DNA from: Gp13-AA77 sp035516075
GTDB taxonomy: Bacteria; Acidobacteriota; Terriglobia; UBA7540
DNA: 25,114 nucleotides
Assembly (NCBI GenBank): GCA_035516075.1
Contig: DATJAQ010000064.1
Span: 1-25,114 of the forward strand
Direction: 5' to 3'
In this document: in pieces, positions 1-6,885 of the stretch
How the letters are laid out: each line of letters starts with the position of its first letter
Position numbering within the stretch: position 1 is the first letter of the stretch
Notes under the pieces: generated by a model
The model's input: the letters and a program-made list of their open reading frames with translations, nothing else
Databases searched by the model: none
What the model was told of the DNA's origin: nothing
Translations under genes and position numbers: made by a program

Positions 1-1079
1 CGCGCCGCCACCCGCCAGGCGCCCGTGACCTCGCCATCCCGCACCAGAAACACCTCGTCGTGCATGTTGACGCAGGTGCAGACGTGGTTGGGGATCACGG
101 TCACCACTTCGCCCACGTGGAAGCGGTGGGCGGAGTTTGAAATGTCGAGGTAACCGTGCTCCTCGTTCAGCTTGATGAGCCGGGCGTCGGGCGCTTCCAC
201 CACGTAACCGTAGCCGGACTTCGGCCCGGAGCCGAGCGTGTCGGAGGAGAGCGTCTTCGAGCCGGCGTCGATAATGGCGCGGCCCGGGACGGCGGTTGAA
301 ACCACGGTGGCCACCACTCGCGCGGCGCAGTCCTCGAGGCCGCAGACGCCCTGATAAAAGGTATTGAGATCGTTGTAGACGTAGGTGCCCGGTCTGATTT
401 CGGTGAGGCCGGCGATCTGGCCGGCGAAGGGGGCTGAAGGCGTCGAGCCCCCGGAAACAATTTCCACCGGCATTCGGGCTTCGGCGAAGGCGGCCAGGGC
501 GCGCTCCACGCGTTCGGCCACGCGGCGCGCCTCGCCGCGCCGCTCCTCCTCGGTGCCCCAGATGCTGCCAAAGTAGGTCATCAGCCCGCGAAACTTCAGG
601 CCGGGCAGCGCCTCCACTTTGCGAGCCAATTCCACACAGGCGGGGCCGGGCTCCAAGCCGCAACGCCCGAGGCCGGCATCGAACTCCACCAACACTCCAA
701 CGGACGCGCCCTGGGCGCGGAGGGCGCGCGAGAGCTCCACCGCCGTGGCCTCAGCGTCGAGCGCGATCAGCATTTTAACGTTGCGAGCCAGGGTTGCCAG
801 GCGGATGAGGTTGCCGTCGCCCCACACCGGGAAGGCCAGCAGAATCTCGCTAAAGCCCGCCGCCGCCATCACTTCCCCCTCTCCCACCTTGGCCACAGTG
901 AGACCCGCCGCACCCCGATAGACCTGCATTCGGGCCACTTCCGGCGTCTTGTGGGTCTTGACATGGGGACGGAGGGCGAGCTTCTGCTCCGTGCAGTAAC
1001 GGGCCATGCGGTCCAGATTACGTTCCACGACCGCGAGATCGATGGTCAACGCCGGGGTCGGCACGTCGCGCAATTGCAT
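1..1079 (-). CDS. D-threonine aldolase / D-serine dehydratase-like PLP enzyme (3' end cut by window)
   Basis: Fold-type III (alanine-racemase-like) PLP enzyme acting on D-hydroxy amino acids such as D-threonine or D-serine, probably cytoplasmic. The N-terminus reads DVPTPALTIDL and is followed by RPHVKTHK near residues 37-44, the family's PLP-lysine motif, with K41 the likely Schiff-base lysine. The C-terminal part has PNHVCTCVNMHDEV, where the family binds metal: a His (about 332) and a Cys two residues later, the zinc pair of eukaryotic-type D-serine dehydratase rather than the His/Asp pair of D-threonine aldolase. The ATG follows TTGGAGGG, a good ribosome-binding site. 359 codons are visible without a stop; family members have about 370-380 residues, so only a short tail is missing. 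The substrate (D-Ser, D-Thr or 3-hydroxy-D-Asp) cannot be settled from sequence. No operon partner lies within the window. Confidence 0.88.
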   Translation of the reverse strand, partial: MQLRDVPTPALTIDLAVVERNLDRMARYCTEQKLALRPHVKTHKTPEVARMQVYRGAAGLTVAKVGEGEVMAAAGFSEILLAFPVWGDGNLIRLATLARNVKMLIALDAEATAVELSRALRAQGASVGVLVEFDAGLGRCGLEPGPACVELARKVEALPGLKFRGLMTYFGSIWGTEEERRGEARRVAERVERALAAFAEARMPVEIVSGGSTPSAPFAGQIAGLTEIRPGTYVYNDLNTFYQGVCGLEDCAARVVATVVSTAVPGRAIIDAGSKTLSSDTLGSGPKSGYGYVVEAPDARLIKLNEEHGYLDISNSAHRFHVGEVVTVIPNHVCTCVNMHDEVFLVRDGEVTGAWRVAA

Positions 1080-1394
1080 TGGAATACCCTCCAAGCGCCC
1101 GCGTGTCCTTGTCACTGATGCTGACGGCTGGGCAGAGGTGGTCCCGGGCCTCCCGGTCCCGGTCCCGGCCCCACGGACATGGTCAGCTTTGCCTGCACTC
1201 TCGTTCTGCAGCTCTGCGCAAGAATTCGTGGGCGACCGCATTTCAGGCGACTTTCTTCAAGGTGATGCATTCGATTCCGCTTGCAGCCTTGCGCTGCGCC
1301 GTCAGGCACAGGCAGCGAATTCCTGGCATCGTCGCCGGCGCCCGAGCACTGGTCCTTCGTTATCAACCCGATCTTCGCACCGCTTTTGCCGGGC

Positions 1395-1501
1395 TTTCAT
1401 GCAACTAACTCATTCCGGAAAACTTAGCAGATTCGCACTTTCGTCCCATCTTGCTTTGTGTAAAACTCAAGATCGCTTGATCCAACTGATTTCATGCAAC
1501 T
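1395..1501. repeat. Pair of 12-bp direct repeats
   Basis: TTTCATGCAACT occurs at 1395-1406 and again at 1490-1501, exactly 95 bp apart, close to nine helical turns. The pair lies 316-422 bp upstream of the PLP enzyme start. A shared regulator binding on one DNA face is possible; chance recurrence is not excluded. Confidence 0.45.
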
Positions 1502-1516
1502 TAAGCGACTCTCACT

Positions 1517-2010
1517 GACTCCTGTCCCCTGACTTCTGTCTCCTTCTCTCTATCTTCCGGCTTCTCGATTGGAGCCGTTTACTGATTCTAAAGCACATAG
1601 TGGCTTCGTTCCGCGATTTCGACCCTATTTTCCGCGTGTCCCCCCGGTGGTTCCCTCCAGGCCTGCGGCTTCTCACGTCTGTCTCCTGACTTCTGTCTCC
1701 TTCTCTCTATCTTCTGGCATCTCGTTTGAAGCCGTTTACTGAATCTAAAGCACATAGTGGCTTCGTTCCGCGATTTCAACCCTATTTGCCGCGTGTCCCC
1801 CCGGTGGTTTCCTCCGGACCTGCGGCTTCTGACTTCTGTCTCCTGACTTCTGCCTCCATCTCTCTATCTTCTGGCATCTCGCTTGGAGCCGTTTACTGAT
1901 TCTAAAGCACATAGTGGCTTCGTTCCGCGATTTCGACCCTATTTTCCGCGTGTCCCCCCGGTGGTTCCCTCCAGGCCGGTGGCTTCCGCCCTGTGACTTC
2001 CGCCAACCTC
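1517..2010. repeat. 157-bp tandem triplication, non-coding
   Basis: Three head-to-tail copies begin at 1581, 1738 and 1895, each with ACTGAWTCTAAAGCACATAG, giving an exact 157-bp period twice. A partial upstream copy of the pyrimidine-rich part covers about 1517-1580, and the last copy decays after about 1985. Copies 1 and 3 are identical over their first 83 bases, whereas copy 2 differs at several positions, for example CAACCC for CGACCC and ATTTGCC for ATTTTCC. Each unit joins a unique-looking block to a pyrimidine-rich stretch made of degenerate 7-mers of the CTTCTGA / CTTCTGT / CTCCTGA type. Reading through it gives only low-complexity Arg/Lys/Gln-rich peptide, so I treat it as non-coding. 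Confidence 0.9.
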
Positions 2011-2083
2011 CTGATTCCAAAAGTGCGGTGAAATTAGCAGTCGCATCTTGCTCAATCCGGCCCCGCCGGAGGCTGGGCTGATA

Positions 2084-2126
2084 ACGGACCACGGACAACG
2101 GACCCCAAAACCACGGACAACGGACC
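2084..2126. repeat. Degenerate heptanucleotide tandem repeat (ACGGACM)
   Basis: Three contiguous heptamers, ACGGACC, ACGGACA and ACGGACC (2084-2104), are followed after an 8-base interruption by ACGGACA and ACGGACC (2113-2126). The 7-base period is not a multiple of three, which argues against coding. The style matches the heptamers inside the 157-bp repeat and those at 10558-10592. Confidence 0.8.
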
Positions 2127-2368
2127 ACAGAATCCAGGGCCAGCCTAGCACGGTTCCGGAGGGCTGTGGGGACAAACGGGACGAATGAGACAGTTTATTT
2201 TTGTATTTAGTTTCAGTAGGATGGGCTGTGAAAAAGTGACGAATGCAGAGTTCTCAAACTGCGCGGCCCTGCCGTGAGCGCTCGCGCTCCGGGGACAGTC
2301 TGCCCGCCTGCCACTTGCTCAATGAGGGCCGATTTCCGAAAGCCTGGGATGATGTGAGGGTGGGCTGA

Positions 2369-2392
2369 CGGGGCGGCAGGTTCGTCGCCCCG
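2369..2392 (-). terminator. GC hairpin downstream of the TadE-TadE-TadG cluster
   Basis: CGGGGCG (2369-2375) and CGCCCCG (2386-2392) form a perfect 7-bp stem with a 10-base loop, 38 bases after the TadG stop on the minus strand. There is no U-tract, so it is an atypical intrinsic terminator or a 3'-end stabilising hairpin. The hairpin closing the divergent Tad cluster (9133-9157) is of the same GC-only type. Confidence 0.45.
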
Positions 2393-2429
2393 CATGGGGT
2401 AGTTGGAGCTGTCGCGCCTGTTCCGGCCG

Positions 2430-3743
2430 CTACTGATGAATCAGCCGGACGGGTATTGTCGTCCCTTCCGTAGTAATCGGCGGAGGGTTATTCCCGGATG
2501 TCCCACAACCGCCGATGGTCAGGATCACGGTGTCGATCAGGTCAGAATTCCCATGATGATTGGCATCCTGGATAAAGAGGTTCATGAACCCGATCACATA
2601 CACCGTTGAGCCTCCCGAATCCAGCGCGTGGCCGTCGTACACCACAACGTTCGCGACCGAGGGGCTGGGGCCGTAATAGGTTTTACCGACTAAGCCAGGA
2701 TTGGGGTTGTTGGATCCCCCCGTAAACGGGAACGGGGTCGAAGTGCATGCCGGGGTGGTGGTCGGGCTGCAAATCGTGTCCTGGCCGTTCCCAGGCCCGT
2801 CGCCGTCGGCGTTGATGAGAGCGTTGATTCCCTGGTCAGTGGGCCCGACCTTTTTGCCGTTGGCGGTGTTCAGTGGGCTGGCGCAGGAGATTTTCGTCGG
2901 AGCGCAGGTTTCGATGTATTTCCTCAACTCGGCGCCGCTGTTCCCGGTGAAACCAATCAGGTACCACTGGCTGGGACTGGCCTCGCTGTGCAGCTGCCAA
3001 GGGGCCCCAATAACGCCTCCGGCCGAGGGGTTACCGGCATTGTAGATACCCGGGTTCACGATCGCGTAATTGTTGTTCGGGTCGAAGAAATAAGACTGAC
3101 AGTCGGTGGACGCAGCCGTGCACGTCTTATTGCTCACCGTGGGGCAGTTGACGTTCGCCACTGAGTTGTTGCCGTGCACCGGATGGCTCGAATCGCAATT
3201 AGGAACCAGAAAGGGCTTGATGCAGCCTACGGAGATGGCCGTGCTGCCGCCTGAAGAATTGTAGGCTTCGGCCGTGGCGGTGGCGGCCACGTCTGCCGTG
3301 GAAACGCCGAGGATCTTGGCGAAGAACGTCGGCATGGCGTTGCCGCTGGCTGCGTCCCGATGGACGGTCACCGAGATTTCGGGCTCCTCGGCATTAGGGT
3401 AACTGAAAGCCGTGGTAACCGAGGAAGAACTGGGAGCCTGCCCAGCCACCAGGTTCTTTGATGCCACGTTGACTGCGGCGGTCGTGGCCAGGCTTTCCTG
3501 TGCGCCGCCGGCGACGCAACCTCCCACCGCCGTCGTGCAGCCCTGGGTGTAGAATACGTAGGCGCCCGCCAGGGCGGCCGCGTCTGCGGCGCGCTGGGCC
3601 TCGCTGCGCGCGACGTAGAGAGAAACCAGGTCGATGGCCAGCGCCGAAACGGCCAGCAGCAGGACCATCGCCCCCGCCACAATGTAAATCGTCACGCCGG
3701 ATTCGCTGTGAAGCCTCCGGACTCTTTCTCGATTCGCCCCCAT
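2430..3743 (-). CDS. TadG-like Flp pilus-assembly protein
   Basis: 437-residue Tad/TadG-type protein, probably inner-membrane anchored with an extracytoplasmic body. After a basic start, ESGVTIYIVAGAMVLLLAV is a membrane segment (about residues 14-36), followed by SLYVARSEAQRAADAAALAGA, the classic N-terminal motif of the TadG/Tad family. The rest is Gly/Ser/Asn/Thr-rich and contains several Cys residues; near the end VYVIGFMNLFIQDA resembles the C-terminal part of Tad-like proteins. No von Willebrand A domain is evident. The ATG at 3743 follows GGGGGAGGGAACT, a good ribosome-binding site; a TTG five codons upstream lies before that site and is less likely. It is the last gene of a TadE-TadE-TadG operon, 30 bases after its upstream neighbour. 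No TadA, TadB, TadC, CpaB or RcpA gene is in the window, so it may serve a machine encoded elsewhere. Confidence 0.87.
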   Translation of the reverse strand: MGANRERVRRLHSESGVTIYIVAGAMVLLLAVSALAIDLVSLYVARSEAQRAADAAALAGAYVFYTQGCTTAVGGCVAGGAQESLATTAAVNVASKNLVAGQAPSSSSVTTAFSYPNAEEPEISVTVHRDAASGNAMPTFFAKILGVSTADVAATATAEAYNSSGGSTAISVGCIKPFLVPNCDSSHPVHGNNSVANVNCPTVSNKTCTAASTDCQSYFFDPNNNYAIVNPGIYNAGNPSAGGVIGAPWQLHSEASPSQWYLIGFTGNSGAELRKYIETCAPTKISCASPLNTANGKKVGPTDQGINALINADGDGPGNGQDTICSPTTTPACTSTPFPFTGGSNNPNPGLVGKTYYGPSPSVANVVVYDGHALDSGGSTVYVIGFMNLFIQDANHHGNSDLIDTVILTIGGCGTSGNNPPPITTEGTTIPVRLIHQ

Positions 3744-3773
3744 AGTTCCCTCCCCCAATTGTCTCGCTTCACT

Positions 3774-4415
3774 CTAAACGAGATTCTGCATGATGATTTC
3801 GCTGGATAGCGCGGCGGGCATGGAGCTTGCGTTGCCCCCCAGAAGCTTGATCACGCTGCCGAAGCTCCAGGTGTAAGGGTAGGACAGGGTGACATGGGTG
3901 GCCGGAATCACGGTGGTTGAGCCTGAAGGCGAGATCACGTAACCCCTGTCGATTGTCAGGGTGATGGAGTTGCACGACCACGTCCACGTGTTTGTGCCGG
4001 AACCGCTGGGCGACGTCGGCGAGATGCAGGACGCTTTGCTCAGCGAGGCGTTCAGCATGTACTGCTGCACCGCGGCCGCCGCGGCTTCGACAGAGCATGG
4101 CGTTGAGTCACTGCAGTCGGAATTGCTCGTCGGATTCGAAACGGTGATCCGCGCCCCCTCGCGAGCCGCGTTGGTGAGCTTGTGCTTCAGATTGTAGGCC
4201 TCACCGAAATCCATTACTCCGACCGAGATTACCACCAGGAAGGGCAGTGCAAAGGCGAACTCGAGCAATTGCCCCCCCCAGGTCTCCGAAAGAAGCCTGA
4301 GCCACCACGGTGCCCGGGGAGAAGTTTTCCCCGCCCACGGCGCTGCCGGACGCAGCCCGCCCTCCGCTTGCCGGTTTTGGCCTGCCAAGGTGAATTGCCT
4401 TCGATTTCGCGTCAT
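3774..4415 (-). CDS. TadE-like pilus-assembly protein
   Basis: 213-residue TadE-family (pseudopilin-like) protein. A basic, Trp-containing leader precedes GGQLLEFAFALPFLVVISVGVMDFG; the Gly followed a few residues later by Glu-Phe is the prepilin-type processing region, and the hydrophobic stretch is the membrane segment. NAAREGARI follows, a sequence very common just after the TadE helix. The remainder is a Ser/Thr-rich extracytoplasmic domain with three or four Cys. I chose the ATG at 4415 because TAGGGAGCTC precedes it, 14 bases after the upstream gene's stop; an in-frame ATG at 4439 would overlap the upstream gene by 10 bases and is the alternative. Middle gene of the three-gene minus-strand operon. 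Confidence 0.85.
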   Translation of the reverse strand: MTRNRRQFTLAGQNRQAEGGLRPAAPWAGKTSPRAPWWLRLLSETWGGQLLEFAFALPFLVVISVGVMDFGEAYNLKHKLTNAAREGARITVSNPTSNSDCSDSTPCSVEAAAAAVQQYMLNASLSKASCISPTSPSGSGTNTWTWSCNSITLTIDRGYVISPSGSTTVIPATHVTLSYPYTWSFGSVIKLLGGNASSMPAALSSEIIMQNLV

Positions 4416-4429
4416 CAGTCTTGAGCTCC

Positions 4430-5014
4430 CTAGGGGCATGTCGGATTCCCCAATGAGTCCACGCTCTGATTTTCCATCCGCATCTGCACCTGCGTGTGAA
4501 TACTCACGGGCGTCGCGTTGAACGACGTGAAGGGAATCGCCAGTTGGACCGGATAGGCGAAACTGATCACCACCCCGCACTGCTTAACGCTGGCATCTGA
4601 GCTGGAGTTCAGAACCGCCGCCTCCTGGCAATAGTTCGACACCTGGGTCGGGTCGAGGCCGGAAGCAGACAGCGCCGGTGAGACGTAATTCGTAAAGGTG
4701 CTCGTGGGATTGGTCAGGCACGCCGGATTTGACGCCGTTCCGGCCGAGGCATACGTGTCGGTCATATTGTTTCCGCACGACGCGCAGTTCGGCAGCACGG
4801 CGTAACGGGCGCCCTCGCGCGCCGCGCGCGTAATGGTCTGGTAGACGTTGTAAGCCCGCCCGATCCAGACAATGCCGAGGAGGAGGGTTGCCAGCAAAGG
4901 AAGCACGAGAGCGAATTCGAAAATCTCCACTCCCGCATCATCCCGGGCGGCCAGCCGCCCGAACGCCCGCAACCCACGGCGCGCCTTTCGACACCAACTG
5001 ATCCCGATCATCAT
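4430..5014 (-). CDS. TadE-like pilus-assembly protein
   Basis: 194-residue TadE-family protein, first gene of the minus-strand operon. The basic leader MMIGISWCRKARRGLRAFGR is followed by GVEIFEFALVLPLLATLLLG (membrane helix with the conserved Glu-Phe) and then by TRAAREGARYA. The extracytoplasmic part contains several Cys residues, for example NCASCG and the CP at the C-terminus, which could form disulfides. Two consecutive ATG codons (5014 and 5011) follow a weak AGGGG ribosome-binding site. It is only distantly similar to its operon partner. A TTGACA-type promoter lies about 200 bases upstream. Confidence 0.87.
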   Translation of the reverse strand: MMIGISWCRKARRGLRAFGRLAARDDAGVEIFEFALVLPLLATLLLGIVWIGRAYNVYQTITRAAREGARYAVLPNCASCGNNMTDTYASAGTASNPACLTNPTSTFTNYVSPALSASGLDPTQVSNYCQEAAVLNSSSDASVKQCGVVISFAYPVQLAIPFTSFNATPVSIHTQVQMRMENQSVDSLGNPTCP

Positions 5015-5934
5015 GCGATACCCCTGCCTTCTTCCGCCCAGCGCATGCCCGCCCTCACCGCTCTTCGTGCCTCGTCAATCTCTCAGGTCCGGAACCCTTC
5101 GGGTGGGCTGCGTCTCACTCGGCTTTGCGCATGGCTCCCCCTAATCAATGCGTTAGCCCAATTTTCATCAACAACGGCCGATCCGGGGGGAAGAACGGTC
5201 CGTCTCCATCGCGATTAAGAACCCAGCGCGGAGTATTGTCAAGTAGCAAGCACGGCACTCAACCAGTACATTAAGAGCAATAAATGTAACTAACTCTCCA
5301 CGATGCAGTTCCAGTCAACAAGCCGCCCCGGCTGGTCGTATACTGAGTAAAGTAGATATACTCACTATATATATCTTCGATTAATTCCCGTGGGCGCTAC
5401 AGGCTCCAGCCGCGCTGATCTCCAGTAACACCGCCCGCTGCTGCTTATAGTGCCCGAGTTCAGTGGCCCCCCCCGTCGCATCTGACAAGTAAAGTGCGAT
5501 GGGTCGCCTTAGGTGCTCCCCAATATTGTGGATCGACAGCACCGCTAAGCTCCGGGGTGATCGTCAGGCGGGGGCCCCGGACGAAGGAATCGCGCGCCCA
5601 GCGACTGGGAGCGCGCCTTGTACCTCATAGACTACAGATCGCCACGAGTAGTTCTGGTGAGAATCTTAAAACAACTCAATACCAGCGTTTGAAGGGCAGA
5701 TGTCTCCCGGGCTGTCCGAGGGCGAGTGCGGCCGCAGCTCGGTTTGAGAGGCAGTGCCGGCGCCGGGCGCGAGGTTTGGTGAAACCCTGGAATCCGGCGG
5801 CTTCGGGCTGGTGAGTCGAAAAACGGACGGTCCTTTAACGAAAACCGCCGCTGGACGAGAAAGCGGGGCCGGGCTCCGTATCGGCCTTACTACGCCCACG
5901 TTTGGGCCCGTTTGCTCGCGAGCCAGCCCACAAC
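5015..5934. other. Non-coding stretch between TadE and the small membrane ORF
   Basis: No convincing gene is seen; the short open frames on both strands here have no recognisable domain. It contains the TadE leader and promoter (to 5242), an AT-rich island around 5338-5385 with the dyad TGAGTA-N9-TACTCA (5344-5364) and TATACT twice, 18 bp apart (5339-5344 and 5357-5362). Two small dyads, GCCCA-CGTT-TGGGC (5894-5907) and GCTCGCGAGC (5914-5923), lie just beyond the stop of the small ORF. The rest shows nothing I can name. Confidence 0.55.
5214..5242 (-). promoter_or_regulatory. Sigma70-like promoter for the TadE-TadE-TadG operon
   Basis: On the minus strand, a consensus TTGACA (5242-5237) is followed after 17 bases by CTTAAT (5219-5214), which matches TATAAT at four of six positions. 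This predicts a leader of about 195 bases before the first ATG at 5014. It is the best match seen upstream of this operon, with no experimental support. Confidence 0.5.
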
Positions 5935-6249
5935 TCACTTCACCGGCCGAACCGCTTCTGGAGCGCAAGCCTTTCCGAGAGCGGGGCGGTAGCCCATCTC
6001 CAGGGCCTCGGTTTCAAGCTTGTACGCCCCAGGCTTGAGGGTGCCGTACGGTTTCGTGTTCGGGCAATAATAAAGCCCCGAATTCAGCCTTACCCACACG
6101 CGGGTACTCGGATCGGGGTGGATCTCGGTTCTTGCGGGACCCGTGAAGAGCGTCTTGACAAAAGTCGGCATCTTGACGTGCATCGCGATGAGAGCAACCG
6201 CCACGAAGACCAGCAGAGCCAAATACGTCGGAATGGTGAATCCCTTCAT
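5935..6249 (-). CDS. Small membrane-anchored protein of unknown function
   Basis: 104 residues. Residues about 5-25 form one hydrophobic segment (TYLALLVFVAVALIAMHV), so the protein is probably inner-membrane anchored or exported. The remainder is compact: VWVRLNSGLYYCPNTKPYG, then GAYKLETEALEMGYRPALGKAC. From memory this resembles a short module (VWVNT-x-S-G-x-YH-C-P-G...GYRPA-x-GK-x-C) seen in small exported acidobacterial proteins, with two Cys (62 and 95) at conserved places. The start is preceded by a modest AGGCGAG site. It lies alone between the two divergent Tad clusters, on the same strand as the minus cluster but about 920 bases upstream of it, so a shared transcript is doubtful. 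No function is proposed. Confidence 0.65.
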   Translation of the reverse strand: MKGFTIPTYLALLVFVAVALIAMHVKMPTFVKTLFTGPARTEIHPDPSTRVWVRLNSGLYYCPNTKPYGTLKPGAYKLETEALEMGYRPALGKACAPEAVRPVK

Positions 6250-6534
6250 AGCTCGCCTACCGATGTCTGCCGGCAGAACAAAGACTCCGGCACACTCGCA
6301 CGAGCCCGCCCCTCCCAGCGACCGGCAAACAAATTACCACTCGACAAGCTTTAGTCAACACGCTGCACATCGCGGAGTCTCGAGTCTGTAATCGGTCGTC
6401 CGATGGCTGCATTTACAGAGCTTAAGCTTTCGAACGAAACAGCCTCACCGCGTATCTGCTTATCCAAATTCCTATCACTACACTAACATAGCGCCCGGCA
6501 AAAGCAAGGTGAAAGGGAAGTCTCAACCAAGCCC

Positions 6535-6554
6535 TCTGTTAATTAATTAACAGA
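6535..6554. promoter_or_regulatory. 20-bp perfect palindrome, candidate operator
   Basis: TCTGTTAATTAATTAACAGA reads identically on both strands and the symmetry stops at its flanks. The AT core between CTG and CAG half-sites is typical of a dimeric helix-turn-helix regulator site. It lies 147 bp upstream of the plus promoter's -35 box. Confidence 0.6.
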
Positions 6555-6700
6555 TGGATCACAATTTGCCCGCCCGGTCCGGATTTCTACCGGCAAACGG
6601 CGCCATTCTTCGTCAAGAGGCGTTTTTACCAACTCGCAATCGTTATGCGTTGGCTAGGGATATATATGTTAATGCAGTGGTCTCCTGGCGCTATGACGAC

Positions 6701-6730
6701 TTGACAATAGTCTGGGCTCTGTCCTAAAGT
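6701..6730 (+). promoter_or_regulatory. Sigma70-like promoter for the TadG-TadE-TadE operon
   Basis: A consensus TTGACA (6701-6706) is followed after 18 bases by TAAAGT (6725-6730), which matches TATAAT at four of six positions. The predicted leader is about 150 bases, similar in scale to the divergent cluster's leader. Confidence 0.55.
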
Positions 6731-6749
6731 ACCACGGATACCGATGCGG

Positions 6750-6764
6750 AAGCGCCTGGCGCTT
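6750..6764. promoter_or_regulatory. 15-bp dyad just downstream of the promoter
   Basis: AAGCGCC-T-GGCGCTT has perfect 7-base arms around one central base and starts 20 bases after the -10 box. As DNA this is a plausible repressor site overlapping the early transcribed region. It would make a poor RNA hairpin unless the central bases open into a loop. Confidence 0.5.
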
Positions 6765-6885
6765 GATTTCCCCAAGTGACGTCGGCACGGCCTTAGCCAG
6801 GACGAAGCATTGGAGGCGGTTGGTTCATTTCGCCACGCAGGCTGAGATTGAGCCCTGAGGAAGGAATCGAATAGGGGAGAGGGTT

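Larger units (their letters stand above)
1080..2429. other. Gene-free region with repeats
   Basis: No convincing gene lies between the PLP enzyme and the TadG stop. Short open frames here have no recognisable domain and run through repeats. It holds a 12-bp direct repeat (1395-1501), a 157-bp tandem triplication (1581 to about 2010), a small GC hairpin TCCGGC-CCC-GCCGGA (2056-2070), a heptamer repeat (2084-2126) and the hairpin after TadG (2369-2392). No tRNA or known riboswitch was recognised. Confidence 0.7.
6250..6885. other. Control region upstream of the plus-strand Tad cluster
   Basis: No gene is seen. The region is richer in A and T than its surroundings, and holds a 20-bp palindrome (6535-6554), a TTGACA promoter (6701-6730) and a 15-bp dyad (6750-6764). 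The leader from about 6737 to 6885 contains a small GGCT/AGCC hairpin shortly before the start codon. No known riboswitch class was recognised with confidence. Confidence 0.6.

Noticed and set aside
1006..1518. Plus-strand open frame of 170 codons
   Set aside because: It overlaps the start of the PLP enzyme on the other strand, has no domain and has a composition typical of GC-rich shadow frames.
1581..2010. CRISPR-like array
   Set aside because: The unit is 157 bp with no short repeat and unique-spacer pattern, and no cas gene is nearby.
1588..2175. Minus-strand open frames of 63-127 codons through the 157-bp repeats
   Set aside because: The peptides are low-complexity Arg/Lys/Gln-rich readings of tandem repeats, with no domain and no ribosome-binding site.
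5060..5150. c-di-GMP (GEMM) riboswitch in the TadE leader, suggested by CGCAAAGCC on the minus strand
   Set aside because: The second conserved arm and the GNRA-loop helix are absent, so one short motif is not enough. A CTCTCAGG glycine-riboswitch reading on the plus strand also lacks its partner helix.
5494..5814. Plus-strand open frame of 106 codons between the Tad clusters
   Set aside because: No domain, no good ribosome-binding site, and Arg/Ala/Ser-rich composition typical of random frames.
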